Origin: a virus
Reading direction: 5' to 3' (one strand)
DNA length: 51,744 nt
IMG/VR virus record: IMGVR_UViG_3300035698_017634
Location: 1 to 51,744 of that record
Shown: piece after piece, positions 16,424-25,925 of the stretch
How positions within the stretch are numbered: the stretch's first letter is position 1
Layout: each line of letters begins with the position of its first letter
Position numbers and translations under genes: made by a program
Notes under the pieces: model-generated
Told to the model about the DNA's origin: nothing
What the model saw: only the letters and a program-made list of their open reading frames with translations
The model's database searches: none

Positions 16424-17175
16424 GTGTATTGTCCTTTCATATTAATATCAAAGTTAATTAGTCCAAAATCAACATGTCCAGTCATACGCCTAGATCCAAA
16501 CTTCGTTCCAGGTCCTTGAAGGGCTGGAGTTGTCATTGCTAACCAATTTCTCCCGCCACAATAATCAAAGTAATGACAATGTGATCTAATTAAAACGTCT
16601 GATTTGGGCTGTTCATCATACTCATTCCATAACAGATTCCAAACTCTATCTCTAGCAACAGATGTATGTCGTCCATATGGAGTTTGACTATTTCCAATAT
16701 GATGCTTAACGTCAAAAGTTACGTCATTAACAGTAACCCATTCGTGACTTCCGATTTTTTTAGCTCCAACGCCCTTAGCTACCAATGTTTCGAAGTCTTC
16801 AGCGTCCCCCACGTGATACCCTGTACCATAAGTCATAATCACATTTTTAGGAGTAGCAACTTTAATACATTTAATCGCCATGTTTGCTTGCGTTATACAG
16901 TCTGACGTGATTAACTCGGTTCCGCCGCTCTTCTTTCCGCTACCTTCAATTGCATCACCGTTACATATTAGCAAATCAACGGGTTTAAGGTAGTTAATCT
17001 TTTCTAAATAAAAATCCCACAAATCACTTTGAAGTTTAGCAAACTTATAATGCTGACTTTCATACTCTTCAGACTCGTCATTACAGCTGTATAAATTTTG
17101 CCATTTTGGTGGTGTTAAACCAGTTCGTGAACCGCAATGACTGTCTGCAATAATTACTACTCTCTTTGAAGGCAT
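16366..17175 (-). CDS. Calcineurin-like metallophosphoesterase
   Basis: This 269-residue protein has the ordered metal-binding motifs of the family: VVIIADSHCGS at the N-terminus, LLICNGDAIEG near residue 90, MTYGTGYHVGDAEDF in the place of the GNH(D/E) motif, FDVKHHIG, and DVLIRSHCHYFDY. The GNHD motif is altered to GTGYH. It is separate from the Mre11-type gp47 and lacks capping domains. Similar proteins occur in many large phages without a known substrate. It lies between the GMP reductase-like gene and gp46. Confidence 0.75.
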   Translation of the reverse strand: MPSKRVVIIADSHCGSRTGLTPPKWQNLYSCNDESEEYESQHYKFAKLQSDLWDFYLEKINYLKPVDLLICNGDAIEGSGKKSGGTELITSDCITQANMAIKCIKVATPKNVIMTYGTGYHVGDAEDFETLVAKGVGAKKIGSHEWVTVNDVTFDVKHHIGNSQTPYGRHTSVARDRVWNLLWNEYDEQPKSDVLIRSHCHYFDYCGGRNWLAMTTPALQGPGTKFGSRRMTGHVDFGLINFDINMKGQYTWQAHIANLVSQKAQALKI

Positions 17176-17211
17176 AATTTATTCCTTTAGATTGGTTTTA
17201 TCACTTTCTCT

Positions 17212-18252
17212 TTACATCTTAGATTCAACTCTTGCCCCAGAACTAATCTCAATTAGTTTAGCATTTGCTTTAAATTCTGTAAGGTTGTGAGCTCCTACAT
17301 AGGAGCATGAACTTTTTAGTCCATCTTGTATTTCCTTTAAAATATACTTGACATGACCGCGAAACGGAACTATTTTTGTAGCTCCTTCAACAAACTCACC
17401 TTCTTGGCCGTTTTGCACTTTATTTTCTTTGGACGCCGATCCACCATATGTCTTATAAAACTGTCCTTGTTCGTTTTTAAAAACATCTCCAGGTGTTTCT
17501 GATGTTCCTGATATATACGAACCAACCATTACTGCGTCTGCTAACACCATTGCCCTGCAAACATCTCCAGCGGATTTAATTCCACCATCTGAAATAATTT
17601 TAATATCTGGGTTTGAAGAGCGTATATTAAGAAGGGCCTGTAACTGTGGAACTCCTACGGCTGTTTGTGTTCTCGTTAAACAGACTGGTGAGGGGCCTAT
17701 TCCTACTTTAATAATATCTGCTCCCCAGTCTTTTAATTCTCTTGCTCCCCAATTGGTAGCCACATTTCCAGCAATTATTACAATATCTTTTAAGTTTTGG
17801 GTTCTAATATATTCGATCATATTTTTCATACGAAGGGAATGACCATGAGCAGTATCTATACAAAACAGTCGAGCTCCTGCTTCATACAGCTTACCAAATC
17901 GGTCCTTTTCCTCGTCCTTTACTCCAACAGACACCCCAACCTTGTAGTTAACCCCCGTATTTCCTGTAAATTGATTTTCAGCCATTGTTGGTGCTGTATA
18001 TTCTAAAACCTTTTTTAAATCTTTAACAGCTTTATCTATTGTACAAAACCTATGCAGTATTCCTAATCCACCACTATCACACATAGTTTTTGCCATCTTT
18101 GCCCCAGTAATAGTTTTCATATTACTAGAAATTAAAGGAAGTGTTAGATTTATTAATAAATGAAGTGCCGTAGTTGTATCTACAGTTTTTCTACTCAAGA
18201 CGTCAGAATAACCAGGTTCAATTAAAACATCTGAAAAAGTTATTGCATTCAT
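17212..18252 (-). CDS. GMP reductase / IMP dehydrogenase family enzyme
   Basis: A 346-residue TIM-barrel enzyme without CBS domains. It shows SDVLIEPGYSDVLSR at the N-terminus, GNVATNWGARELKDWGADIIKVGIGP, the catalytic loop GIGPSPVCLTRTQTAVG with its Cys, and SDGGIKSAGDV for phosphate binding. Near the C-terminus GGLKSS-type sequence (DGLKSSCSYVGAHNLTEF) resembles GMP reductase. The length equals E. coli GuaC (347) and is shorter than typical IMPDH. It could make IMP from GMP, or XMP from IMP. Its location next to GDP-sugar enzymes suggests control of guanine nucleotide supply. TATAAT lies seven bases before the ATG without a clear -35. Confidence 0.8.
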   Translation of the reverse strand: MNAITFSDVLIEPGYSDVLSRKTVDTTTALHLLINLTLPLISSNMKTITGAKMAKTMCDSGGLGILHRFCTIDKAVKDLKKVLEYTAPTMAENQFTGNTGVNYKVGVSVGVKDEEKDRFGKLYEAGARLFCIDTAHGHSLRMKNMIEYIRTQNLKDIVIIAGNVATNWGARELKDWGADIIKVGIGPSPVCLTRTQTAVGVPQLQALLNIRSSNPDIKIISDGGIKSAGDVCRAMVLADAVMVGSYISGTSETPGDVFKNEQGQFYKTYGGSASKENKVQNGQEGEFVEGATKIVPFRGHVKYILKEIQDGLKSSCSYVGAHNLTEFKANAKLIEISSGARVESKM

Positions 18253-18275
18253 GTTTATTATTATAATAAAAAATC

Positions 18276-19271
18276 TTAAAAGTTTATTTGTTTTTTTAAA
18301 CTATTTTTGACTTGTTCTTCGATCCATGGATACGTGTGTATAATCCCCTGTTCAAGGTTATATTGCGATTTCCACCCTGTTGAATAAATCCTTTCATTAC
18401 TGAAATTTCGTGATTGAACCCCAACAGGCCCTGGAACCGTTTTTATGCTTATTTTCTTTCCAGCAACTTTAGCAACAGTATTAACTAGATCTAATACACT
18501 TACATATTGGTGTGAACCTATATTAGTTGGTTGATTGACGTTTGATTGTGTTAATGTATAAATGCCACGAACCATATCAGCTATATACGTATAGCATCTA
18601 ACGGCTGATCCGTCACCCCAAATTTCAATAATGTCCCCATCATTAGCCATAGCTATTTTTCGACACATAGCAGCTGGGGCCTTTTCTCGTCCACCCTGCC
18701 AAGTTCCTTCCGGTCCATAACAATTTTCAAATCGGGCAATCCGGACTTCCATACCACTTTTCTTACCATACGCAATTAACATCTTTTCTGCATACAACTT
18801 TTCAAACCCATAATTATTGTCTGGTTGAGCTGGATACGCATCATCTTCAGTTAGCTGTGGATCACCAGGCTTCATGTTTTTATACACACAAACAGACGAT
18901 GAATAAAAATACTTTGGAACTTGTAACCCAGCGGCAGCATGAATCATATTTACATTAATTAAAACATTATTATGCATAATATCACATTCAGCAGAATGTA
19001 TAAACCCCATTCCACCCATATCGGCAGCTAGCTGATATACTTCATCAAATTCAGATTTATTAATATAGTTCTTTATAAGGGCAGATTGACAGTTATTTGG
19101 TACTCGTAAATCCAAAATTAAATTTTCATCACAAAAATCTGAAACCTTTCCATATTCATACGGTTTTATATCAACAACCCTAACCCAACACCCAAGATTC
19201 TTTAAATATCTAGCTAGTTGATGCCCTATAAAACCATTTCCACCAGTAACCAAACAACGTTTATTATTCAT
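18276..19271 (-). CDS. GDP-mannose 3,5-epimerase-like sugar epimerase (copy 1)
   Basis: An extended short-chain dehydrogenase of about 331 residues: NAD-binding CLVTGGNGFIGHQLA, then QLAADMGGMGFI, SSVCVY with the catalytic Cys, YGFEK (Tyr and Lys), and GGREKAPAAMCRK. All are diagnostic of GDP-mannose 3,5-epimerase, which makes GDP-L-galactose and GDP-L-gulose. The start at 19271 (GGGG before ATG) overlaps copy 2 by eight bases. It is clearly paralogous to the gene at 19264-20259 but more diverged from the plant-type enzyme in its second half. Confidence 0.82.
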   Translation of the reverse strand: MNNKRCLVTGGNGFIGHQLARYLKNLGCWVRVVDIKPYEYGKVSDFCDENLILDLRVPNNCQSALIKNYINKSEFDEVYQLAADMGGMGFIHSAECDIMHNNVLINVNMIHAAAGLQVPKYFYSSSVCVYKNMKPGDPQLTEDDAYPAQPDNNYGFEKLYAEKMLIAYGKKSGMEVRIARFENCYGPEGTWQGGREKAPAAMCRKIAMANDGDIIEIWGDGSAVRCYTYIADMVRGIYTLTQSNVNQPTNIGSHQYVSVLDLVNTVAKVAGKKISIKTVPGPVGVQSRNFSNERIYSTGWKSQYNLEQGIIHTYPWIEEQVKNSLKKQINF

Positions 19272-20259
19272 ATTTTCCCCTTGTTTTATTAACTTGTTCT
19301 TCAATCCATTTATATGTTTTATCTATTCCAACTATTAAAGGCTGAGAAGGTTTCCACCCTAATTTTTCATATATTAATTTATTATCAGAATTTCTTCCCC
19401 GAACCCCTAATGGCCCATCAATATGATTAATGTTGATTTTCTTTCCTGCAATTTGAGCAACCATGTTTACCAAATTGTTAATTGAAATTTTTTCTTCTGA
19501 ACCAATATTTACTGGCCCTGAAAAATCAGAATTCATTAATCTTTGAATACCTTCCAAACATTCATCTATATAAAGAAATGATCGTGTTTGTTCGCCGTCA
19601 CCCCAAATTTCAATAGTGTCTCCGGAATTAACCATAGCAATTTTTCTACATATTGCGGCTGGGGATTTTTCTTTTCCATTGTTCCCTGCGCCTTCTGGGC
19701 CAAATATATTATGAAAACGAGCAATATGCACATTAAGACTGTGGTTACGTTTATATGCTAGAGCAATTCGTTCTGTCATTAATTTCTCAAAACCATAGTC
19801 TGAATCTGGGTTTGCTGGGTAAGCTGTATGTTCTTCACAATTTGGATTATCTTTATCCTTTTGTGTATTTTGATTATAACAGCAGGCACTACTACTAAAA
19901 AACAATTTTTTTACTTTAAGTTTAGCGCAAGCATCAATAACATTTATATTAATTAATAAGTTATCGTGCAATATTTGGGCATCATTATTTCCGGTGAAGA
20001 TTACACCCGCCCCGCCCATCCAAGCTGCTAAGTTGTATACCTCATCAACAGGCTCACCGTTTATTAAAATAGAATTTACACAATTTTCAAACTGCCTTAA
20101 ATCTAAAAGAGTATAATGATCAGTAAAATCAATTGGTCCGTGTTTATATTCATTAATGTCAACCGTTCTAACCCAATGCCCTTCTGCTTTTAATTTTTTA
20201 GCTAAGTGATGCCCAATAAATCCTGTCCCGCCTAATACTACAATATTCTTTTTAATCAT
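19264..20259 (-). CDS. GDP-mannose 3,5-epimerase-like sugar epimerase (copy 2)
   Basis: A 331-residue homologue of the adjacent gene. Motifs: VLGGTGFIGHHLAKKL, NLAAWMGGAGVIF, SSACCYNQ, YGFEK, RFHNIFGPEGAG, GKEKSPAAICRK and a C-terminal block PLGVRGRNSDN. The last is very close to the plant GDP-D-mannose 3',5'-epimerase. Substrate GDP-mannose is expected to come from the host. The tandem pair may form a heterodimer or have split specificities. An ATG at 20259 is preceded by GAAAGGAA. Confidence 0.84.
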   Translation of the reverse strand: MIKKNIVVLGGTGFIGHHLAKKLKAEGHWVRTVDINEYKHGPIDFTDHYTLLDLRQFENCVNSILINGEPVDEVYNLAAWMGGAGVIFTGNNDAQILHDNLLININVIDACAKLKVKKLFFSSSACCYNQNTQKDKDNPNCEEHTAYPANPDSDYGFEKLMTERIALAYKRNHSLNVHIARFHNIFGPEGAGNNGKEKSPAAICRKIAMVNSGDTIEIWGDGEQTRSFLYIDECLEGIQRLMNSDFSGPVNIGSEEKISINNLVNMVAQIAGKKININHIDGPLGVRGRNSDNKLIYEKLGWKPSQPLIVGIDKTYKWIEEQVNKTRGKYE

Positions 20260-20282
20260 TATGTATTCCTTTCATTTAACCT

Positions 20283-20915
20283 TTATATTTTACGTAAAAT
20301 TGTTAATCCATGCGTAACAGGTATTGTACAATATTCCCATTTTGTTTTATCTAAATCAAATAATGCTCGAGTTGGCCCACCGTTTGCAAACTCACCATAA
20401 TTTTCTTTTGTTACTTCATAAGCTGGAACGGTGTGTCCCATTGTGTCATGTATTAATATAATACTAGTATTTGTTGTTAATTTATCAAGCAATTTTAATT
20501 CTTCGGTAGTGTGTTCATATGAATGCCAATCATCAACAAAAACTAAACCGTATGTTAATGACTTGTTTATACTTTCTTTAAGAAATGCAATAGAATCCAT
20601 ACACACGGGGTTCCAATACGGTCTTAATTGTGGGGGACATTTTCTATTAACCAAATCAAAACATGGAGCACTAATATCAACCGATGTCACCGTTCCTTGT
20701 GTATATTTAGCCCCTAACAACAATGGTATAGTTGTTCCTCCGGACCTTACCCCAAGTTCTAGAATGTTTTTACTGCACATAGTTGTAATAAAAGAAAACA
20801 ACAATGAGGTAAATCTTGAACTTTCTCTTTGCCGATGTTGGTCTATATGACCAGCCCCTTCATTGATCATAAGTTCAAATTCGCTTAAATCTTTAATGTC
20901 TAATTTTATATTCAT
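20283..20915 (-). CDS. Class I SAM-dependent methyltransferase
   Basis: About 210 residues with a Rossmann methyltransferase core: NILELGVRSGGTTIPLLLGA (motif I), VTSVDIS (motif II acid), GLVFVDDWHSYEHTTEELKLL and ILIHDTMG, resembling cephalosporin hydroxylase/CmcI-like and TylF-like O-methyltransferases. ATG 20915 overlaps the upstream gene stop as ATGA and is preceded by AGGAG. It lies in the sugar block, so a sugar or glycan hydroxyl is the probable target. Confidence 0.72.
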   Translation of the reverse strand: MNIKLDIKDLSEFELMINEGAGHIDQHRQRESSRFTSLLFSFITTMCSKNILELGVRSGGTTIPLLLGAKYTQGTVTSVDISAPCFDLVNRKCPPQLRPYWNPVCMDSIAFLKESINKSLTYGLVFVDDWHSYEHTTEELKLLDKLTTNTSIILIHDTMGHTVPAYEVTKENYGEFANGGPTRALFDLDKTKWEYCTIPVTHGLTILRKI

Positions 20916-21616
20916 AATTCTCCTATTGAGTTCACTATCCAAAGGGTTTGTACGTGTGGAAACGCATTACCTATTTGGCCTAATTTAGTCATTTTTACAT
21001 TATACTCTTCACAGATTTCTTTATGAGCTCGTGCTTCTCCATATTTACAAGTTTCAAATTCAGGTGTTCCACCCCAATCATCATAACCAATTAATGTTCC
21101 TTTTGTTATTAGATGGTTGTCTATCATAAATTTAAAAGCGTATTTCGTTGGAGAATATATATCTAAATCAAAATCTACATAAGCTGCTTTTTTTAAATCA
21201 GCTTTATTTTTTTCTAAGGTTTTCTCAACTAATCCGTTATATATCTTTACAGGTGTATTGATATTGGTTTGTTTAAAGACTGCATTTGTTTTTGCCTCAA
21301 TTTCTTCTATACATTCTTCTTGTGTTGCCTTTTTCATTCTAATCATTGTATTAAAAACGTCAGGATCAATATCTGGATCCCAATCTTTTTGAAAGATGGG
21401 TTCAGCTGTTTCTTTTGGCATTCCTGTAAATACGTCAAAACCATAAAAGATTCCCATTTCTAAGCCACAGGATGAAAATATTTTTGCCAAGTCAACCATT
21501 GAGTCACCAGCAAAAATACCAAATTCGTATATTGCCCTATTTGGGTACTGCAACACTGTTGTATTTGATATAATTCGACTATAATAATTTCGTAAAAGCA
21601 TTTCTCGCCAAGACAT
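20912..21616 (-). CDS. TylF/macrocin-type O-methyltransferase
   Basis: A 234-residue protein with IYEFGIFAGDSMVDLAKIF (SAM-binding), GFDVFTGMPKE, then AAYVDFDLDIYSPTKYAF and IGYDDWGG, the acidic metal-binding residues of TylF-like enzymes that methylate sugar hydroxyls. It is coupled to the following methyltransferase by an ATGA overlap. The target is likely the deoxysugar or hexose produced by the neighbouring enzymes. Confidence 0.72.
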   Translation of the reverse strand: MSWREMLLRNYYSRIISNTTVLQYPNRAIYEFGIFAGDSMVDLAKIFSSCGLEMGIFYGFDVFTGMPKETAEPIFQKDWDPDIDPDVFNTMIRMKKATQEECIEEIEAKTNAVFKQTNINTPVKIYNGLVEKTLEKNKADLKKAAYVDFDLDIYSPTKYAFKFMIDNHLITKGTLIGYDDWGGTPEFETCKYGEARAHKEICEEYNVKMTKLGQIGNAFPHVQTLWIVNSIGEL

Positions 21617-21620
21617 TGTA

Positions 21621-22454
21621 TTACTCCTTTTTATTCATACTATTAATTATTTTTGTTATGCCGTCTTCTATTTCCGTTTTTGGTTTCCATATATCTAATA
21701 TACATGGATCGGGTTCATTTTTCTTATTAAGTTGAACTTCATCTACCTTTGCTCCTGGTACAACAACAGTACCAGGATATTTACTTGCTATTATATTAGC
21801 AATATCTATAATCTTATGCCACTTAAAGTCTGTTATATGCAGGTTCATATCTCTAGGCAGTGTATGATACATGGTTGAAAGTTTAACTAAACACTCACAA
21901 CAATCCTCGGCATAAAGCATCTGACGCTCTTCTCGCCCATCAGTTAACATTTCTATTTTATGGTTATTTTTTGCCTGTAAAATGAAATCGGTAATTACAT
22001 GAGCTTTTTCTAAATTATGCTCAACCCCATATACGTTCCAAAATTTAACAACTATCCCATTAAGAATTTTTGTATATACCTCGCCTACTGTCTTAAGCAC
22101 CCCATAAGAAGAGTAAGACATATTTGCCATCTGACTAGATGCAAAAATAAAGGGTTTGTTGTGCATTTTAAGTTGCTTAAACGTATTTTTTAGTATGGAC
22201 ATATTATTGTAGACAAAGTCGTATGTTTGTTGATATTTTTTAAGGTATCGAGACCCTCCCACATCAAAAGCAAGAAAATAAACAAAATCCACTTCGTTCA
22301 TATATTCACTTATTCGGCAATCGTCATACCTTAAGTCTTCGTCGTTCGGATCTGCAACTATATCTATTGTTAGTACAGTATTGTTTTGCGCTCGTAAATA
22401 ATTAACAAGTGCTTTTCCTATTTGTCCTTCCGAACCTAAAACCAAATATTTCAT
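21621..22454 (-). CDS. NAD-dependent sugar epimerase/dehydratase (SDR)
   Basis: A 277-residue extended SDR: YLVLGSEGQIGKALVNYL (NAD-binding GxxGxxG), FVYFLAFDVGG, FASSQMANMSYSSYGVLKT in place of the YxxxK region, and KFWNVYGVE. The catalytic motif is SYGVLK, with Tyr and Lys in register. The DVGGS sequence parallels the AADMGG of the GDP-mannose epimerases. Probably acts on a nucleotide sugar. It is followed directly by the TylF-like gene. Confidence 0.75.
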   Translation of the reverse strand: MKYLVLGSEGQIGKALVNYLRAQNNTVLTIDIVADPNDEDLRYDDCRISEYMNEVDFVYFLAFDVGGSRYLKKYQQTYDFVYNNMSILKNTFKQLKMHNKPFIFASSQMANMSYSSYGVLKTVGEVYTKILNGIVVKFWNVYGVEHNLEKAHVITDFILQAKNNHKIEMLTDGREERQMLYAEDCCECLVKLSTMYHTLPRDMNLHITDFKWHKIIDIANIIASKYPGTVVVPGAKVDEVQLNKKNEPDPCILDIWKPKTEIEDGITKIINSMNKKE

Positions 22455-23290
22455 ATTTTATCTCCAAAAATTTTCTTTAGTTGATCGGCAAGTATATCAT
22501 CTGTTGAATTAAATTTTTTAGCTCGTTCAAGATTGTCTTTCATTGCGTCTTTTCGTTTATAATATTCATCCCTATTTAATTTAATCTTCGCAAAGTCGTC
22601 AATTGTATCAAACAGTATCATACCATCAAGATTAAAAAATTGTCCTATATTTGGCGTTCCCCAATAAATCGGCACCGTTCCTAAAGCAAAACAATCAGTT
22701 AATACCTCTGTCCAATAATTGTCAATCTTATAATTCATTATTGCCACTGAAAACATGTAGTCTTTTAATGGATCTAACTTGTTATTAAACCGTTTATATC
22801 CAGATCCCCAAAAATCGACACCCTGTAATCTTTGAACTAAATTATGTCGTAAGACGTGACCTGGAGCAAACCTTTTATCAGACGCTATCATTGATACTTG
22901 TTTTATTTTAGGATGTATCTTCCAATCTTCATCCTTTACTCGGCTCGATGATATATACATAACTTTATATTTATCTGGATTCTTCTTTAATAGATCTGGA
23001 TGAAATGTTAATATATAATCAAAACGATTTTCATACTGTTGAATCTGTTGGTAAACCCAAGGCTTTATTCCTGGTGATTCTTGACACCACCCTACTTTAT
23101 ATTTGCTCTTTACTTTTAAAACGTTTTCTGAAAACATGTGCTCATCAGTAAACACTGTAACTCCATCAAATTCTGACAAGTTACGAATGTATTTAATTTT
23201 AGTTGGTTTTCTTCCCATGGAAGAAGAATCAAACCCATCCTGACTTTTAGAATGAGCGAAATTGCTATCGAATAGGTTAATAGTAATCAT
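22451..23290 (-). CDS. GT10-family (alpha-1,3-fucosyltransferase-like) glycosyltransferase
   Basis: 279 residues. The C-terminal half has the GT10 pattern: FSVAIMNYKIDNYWTEVLTDCFALGTVPIYWG, equivalent to the conserved ENS...YVTEK...GTVPI motif, with WGSGYKRF before it. GT10 enzymes transfer L-fucose from GDP-fucose; GDP-L-galactose is a close analogue. The Lys of YVTEK is replaced by Val-Leu here. It overlaps its neighbours by four bases on both sides. Confidence 0.75.
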   Translation of the reverse strand: MITINLFDSNFAHSKSQDGFDSSSMGRKPTKIKYIRNLSEFDGVTVFTDEHMFSENVLKVKSKYKVGWCQESPGIKPWVYQQIQQYENRFDYILTFHPDLLKKNPDKYKVMYISSSRVKDEDWKIHPKIKQVSMIASDKRFAPGHVLRHNLVQRLQGVDFWGSGYKRFNNKLDPLKDYMFSVAIMNYKIDNYWTEVLTDCFALGTVPIYWGTPNIGQFFNLDGMILFDTIDDFAKIKLNRDEYYKRKDAMKDNLERAKKFNSTDDILADQLKKIFGDKI

Positions 23291-23946
23291 GTTTTTAATA
23301 CCGCTAAATAATTGTTAAAGGCGTAATCTTCTTGTATTTCTTTTGGGGCGTATATTTGTTTATTTGTATAGTCATATTTAAAAATTTTATAATTTTGTTT
23401 AAGTAAATACTCCACTAAAGTTAATAACAATACATTAGCATCTTTAAACGTCCCACCATACTCAAATTGTATATTTTTAATTGTGCCTAGTTTTAAAGAA
23501 TTTTCTGCACCTAGCAAAACATTGTATTCACTTCCTTCTGTGTCTATTTTTACTAAATCAACGTTTTGTATTTGGTTATCAATAATATACTTATCAATTG
23601 TTGTTGTTTGCACTTGTATCTTATTAAAGTTTTCTCCATATGCTGGTCTATAAAAAAGAGAAGACCCGCCTGTGTTTTCTTCTGGTGGATCATACATTTC
23701 TGTTATTTCTACTTTATTACTTACAGCCAAGTTGTTTATTTTAACATCCTTATTTGATTGAAATGTAGAACACAACTTTTCGTAATGTCGTTTAATGGGC
23801 TCAAAGATATGTACATCCATATTAATTTTTGTATCAATTAATGATTTAGTGTAAAGTCCTAAATTGGCACCCACATCAAAAACGATTTGTTTTTGGTCTT
23901 TATTTTTTAAAGAATATAATATATAAGCATCTTCTTCTTCGTTCAT
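23287..23946 (-). CDS. FkbM-family methyltransferase
   Basis: About 219 residues. KQIVFDVGANLGLYTKSL is the FkbM SAM-binding motif. HIFEPIKRHYEKL, INNLAVSN, TTTIDKYI and VDLVKIDTEGSEYNVLLGA complete the family's typical set. FkbM enzymes methylate sugars or polyketides. The ATG at 23946 (GAGGT before it) is preferred over an in-frame start 11 codons upstream, because it follows the upstream stop by two bases. Confidence 0.8.
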   Translation of the reverse strand: MNEEEDAYILYSLKNKDQKQIVFDVGANLGLYTKSLIDTKINMDVHIFEPIKRHYEKLCSTFQSNKDVKINNLAVSNKVEITEMYDPPEENTGGSSLFYRPAYGENFNKIQVQTTTIDKYIIDNQIQNVDLVKIDTEGSEYNVLLGAENSLKLGTIKNIQFEYGGTFKDANVLLLTLVEYLLKQNYKIFKYDYTNKQIYAPKEIQEDYAFNNYLAVLKT

Positions 23947-23948
23947 AT

Positions 23949-24590
23949 TTACCTCACAAATAAGGCGTCGCCCCAAGCTTTATGGTATTTTACAGCATCT
24001 ACACAAGAAAAGCCATATGGTTTTAGAAAATCTTCAATGTCGTTTAATAACGGTGCTCCTTTATATAGGGATTCCCAAGAAGCTTCAGTCATAATTACTC
24101 TAAGGTTTGGATCCATTAATGTTTTTTGAGCACCTTGTAATGCGATTAATTCTCCACCCTGTAAGTCCATATTTAAAAGCTCAACACTTTTTATTGTATC
24201 ATTTGTTAAAATTTTATCAATTGTAATTGTTTTAACGGTTACAGTATTATAGTGTTTAATCCCAGGGTAATAATCTAAATGTTTTGTTGGCAAAAGCACG
24301 GACGAGCCTCCTCTATTTGACCCTGATTCATCACTCATTAAATGAAAAGCAATTAATTCATCGTCTTTATTAAAAACCGCCCTATTAATAGTATAATTAG
24401 TTAATCCATTTGTTTTAACTTTGGTTAACATTTCATTATATAACTCTACATTAGCTTCAACCCATATTACATTTTCTGCATTAATTGATTTATAAAATGT
24501 TGACTCTTCTCCCAAATATGCTCCAAGGTGTAAAACTGATTTTACATTGTTTGCATACTTAGCTATCATATTTTCTGACGCATTATCCAT
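23949..24590 (-). CDS. FkbM-family methyltransferase (second copy)
   Basis: 213 residues with SVLHLGAYLGEESTFYKSI, VIWVEANVELYNEML, INRAVFNKDDEL, VKTITIDKIL and LLNMDLQGGELIALQGA, the FkbM set with Asp-Leu-Gln-Gly in place of DTEG. It is a diverged neighbour of the gene at 23287. Two FkbM enzymes in a row suggest two methylated positions on one glycan. Confidence 0.78.
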   Translation of the reverse strand: MDNASENMIAKYANNVKSVLHLGAYLGEESTFYKSINAENVIWVEANVELYNEMLTKVKTNGLTNYTINRAVFNKDDELIAFHLMSDESGSNRGGSSVLLPTKHLDYYPGIKHYNTVTVKTITIDKILTNDTIKSVELLNMDLQGGELIALQGAQKTLMDPNLRVIMTEASWESLYKGAPLLNDIEDFLKPYGFSCVDAVKYHKAWGDALFVR

Positions 24591-24591
24591 G

Positions 24592-25158
24592 TTATGTCTC
24601 CTTATTTAAAAATATACACAAACGATCATTTAATATAAAATGTTTAAAAATTCTTGATTTATCTACAACATTTAAAATATTGTTTGTTGTAATTTGTAAC
24701 CAGTCTTCATGTGTATCTGTTCCAAACAAATTCGCATCATCAATTATAACAATATCATTAAAATGATGTTTATTAATTGCTGTCATTTCTTCTAATAGCG
24801 GACAATCCTTTTCGCCTCGGCCAGTATCCGAATGTGAATAATGCCCGTCTAAAAAGAATACAATTTCTTTACTAATTGTTGGTAGTAATTTTGGTAGTAA
24901 TTTTGAACTATCTCCTAATAAAAGATTAACATTATTCATATTATATTCATTTTTTTTATTTTGGCATATGTTATGATAATATTCTGAAATTTCAATTGAA
25001 ATAGTTTCTTTAAAGTATCTTCCCATTTCAAAAGTTGTACTGCCTACTAAGGATCCAGATTCAAGAAATACATCATAATTAAATTGTTTATATTTTTCCT
25101 TTACCTGGGGATCGCTGTTTAGTATATATTTTAATCCTGCAAAATTTAAAGAACTCAT
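24592..25158 (-). CDS. Putative class I methyltransferase
   Basis: About 188 residues. The segments YDVFLESGSLVGSTTFEMG, ETISIEISEYYHNIC, VNLLLGDSSKLLPKLLP and IVFFLDGHYSHSDTGRGEKDCPLLEE follow the Rossmann order of SAM-dependent methyltransferases. Motif I (ESGSLVGST) is unusual, and the His-rich FLDGHYSH may bind metal. ATG 25158 overlaps the GT11 stop as ATGA. It is another member of the glycan block. Confidence 0.65.
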   Translation of the reverse strand: MSSLNFAGLKYILNSDPQVKEKYKQFNYDVFLESGSLVGSTTFEMGRYFKETISIEISEYYHNICQNKKNEYNMNNVNLLLGDSSKLLPKLLPTISKEIVFFLDGHYSHSDTGRGEKDCPLLEEMTAINKHHFNDIVIIDDANLFGTDTHEDWLQITTNNILNVVDKSRIFKHFILNDRLCIFLNKET

Positions 25159-25925
25159 ATTTTTACCCATCCTTCTATAAAGATATCTTGATAATCTTGC
25201 GGGGCATCTTTGCCAAACCACACGGACGGACATATAACCCGTTCCTTTGGTTTACCCAACCAAGCACCCCACCACGAAAATGAACTATTACAAGTAATTA
25301 CACTGTCACACTGTGTAAGCAAGTAAAGGTCTTCAACTTCATCCTTACTATTGGCTAGAACAATATTTGACAAATCAAACTCTGCCTTGACTGAGTTTAC
25401 ATCATCAGTACACACAACAAACGTGCAGTCCTTAAACTGGCTCATTGCCTTTTTATAATATTCCGGCGTTTGTAATGGGTGTGAAGACGATAATACTTTA
25501 TAATCCCCTCGTCTAATATGAACACCAATTTTTTTATTAGAAATCTTAGAAAAAGCTTTATCAATTTTATTTGTTATTTCGTCAGAAAAATAAAACAGAT
25601 TTCTTATATCTTCCTTATAATCGGAAAAGAACTTTTCGCTCTGAAAAAAACCATCTATAATCATATCTTTATTATATGGTATAGGTGTATAGTGAAAATA
25701 TGGTGGACGATACATAAATTTTGGATTAAATGTACTTTGATCTACTTCCTTAATGTTTTTAAAAATATTATCTTTGTATTTTAACGGAATAAACCCTTGA
25801 TGGCATTTATGATTTGGATCATAGATAATACCAAATTCATCGTTATTTCTTTTAGCTAAAGCATATCCTGCTGCTATTTGAAACATCTGGTTTGCTAATC
25901 CACCTTTTAAAAATGGAACTATCAT
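25155..25925 (-). CDS. GT11-family (alpha-1,2-fucosyltransferase-like) glycosyltransferase
   Basis: 256 residues with all the GT11 landmarks: KGGLANQMFQIAAGYALAKR at the N-terminus, IGVHIRRGDY in the middle (the HxRRxDY GDP-binding motif), and TCNSSFSWWGAWL near the C-terminus. The donor is GDP-L-fucose or a related GDP-L-sugar such as GDP-L-galactose. The ATG at 25925 gives an ATGA overlap with the upstream gene, and GGGTGG precedes it. Confidence 0.88.
   Translation of the reverse strand: MIVPFLKGGLANQMFQIAAGYALAKRNNDEFGIIYDPNHKCHQGFIPLKYKDNIFKNIKEVDQSTFNPKFMYRPPYFHYTPIPYNKDMIIDGFFQSEKFFSDYKEDIRNLFYFSDEITNKIDKAFSKISNKKIGVHIRRGDYKVLSSSHPLQTPEYYKKAMSQFKDCTFVVCTDDVNSVKAEFDLSNIVLANSKDEVEDLYLLTQCDSVITCNSSFSWWGAWLGKPKERVICPSVWFGKDAPQDYQDIFIEGWVKI

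Noticed and set aside
17212-18252. Split intein in the IMPDH-like gene
   Set aside because: Split IMPDH inteins are known from similar phages, but this gene is a single continuous frame with no intein blocks.
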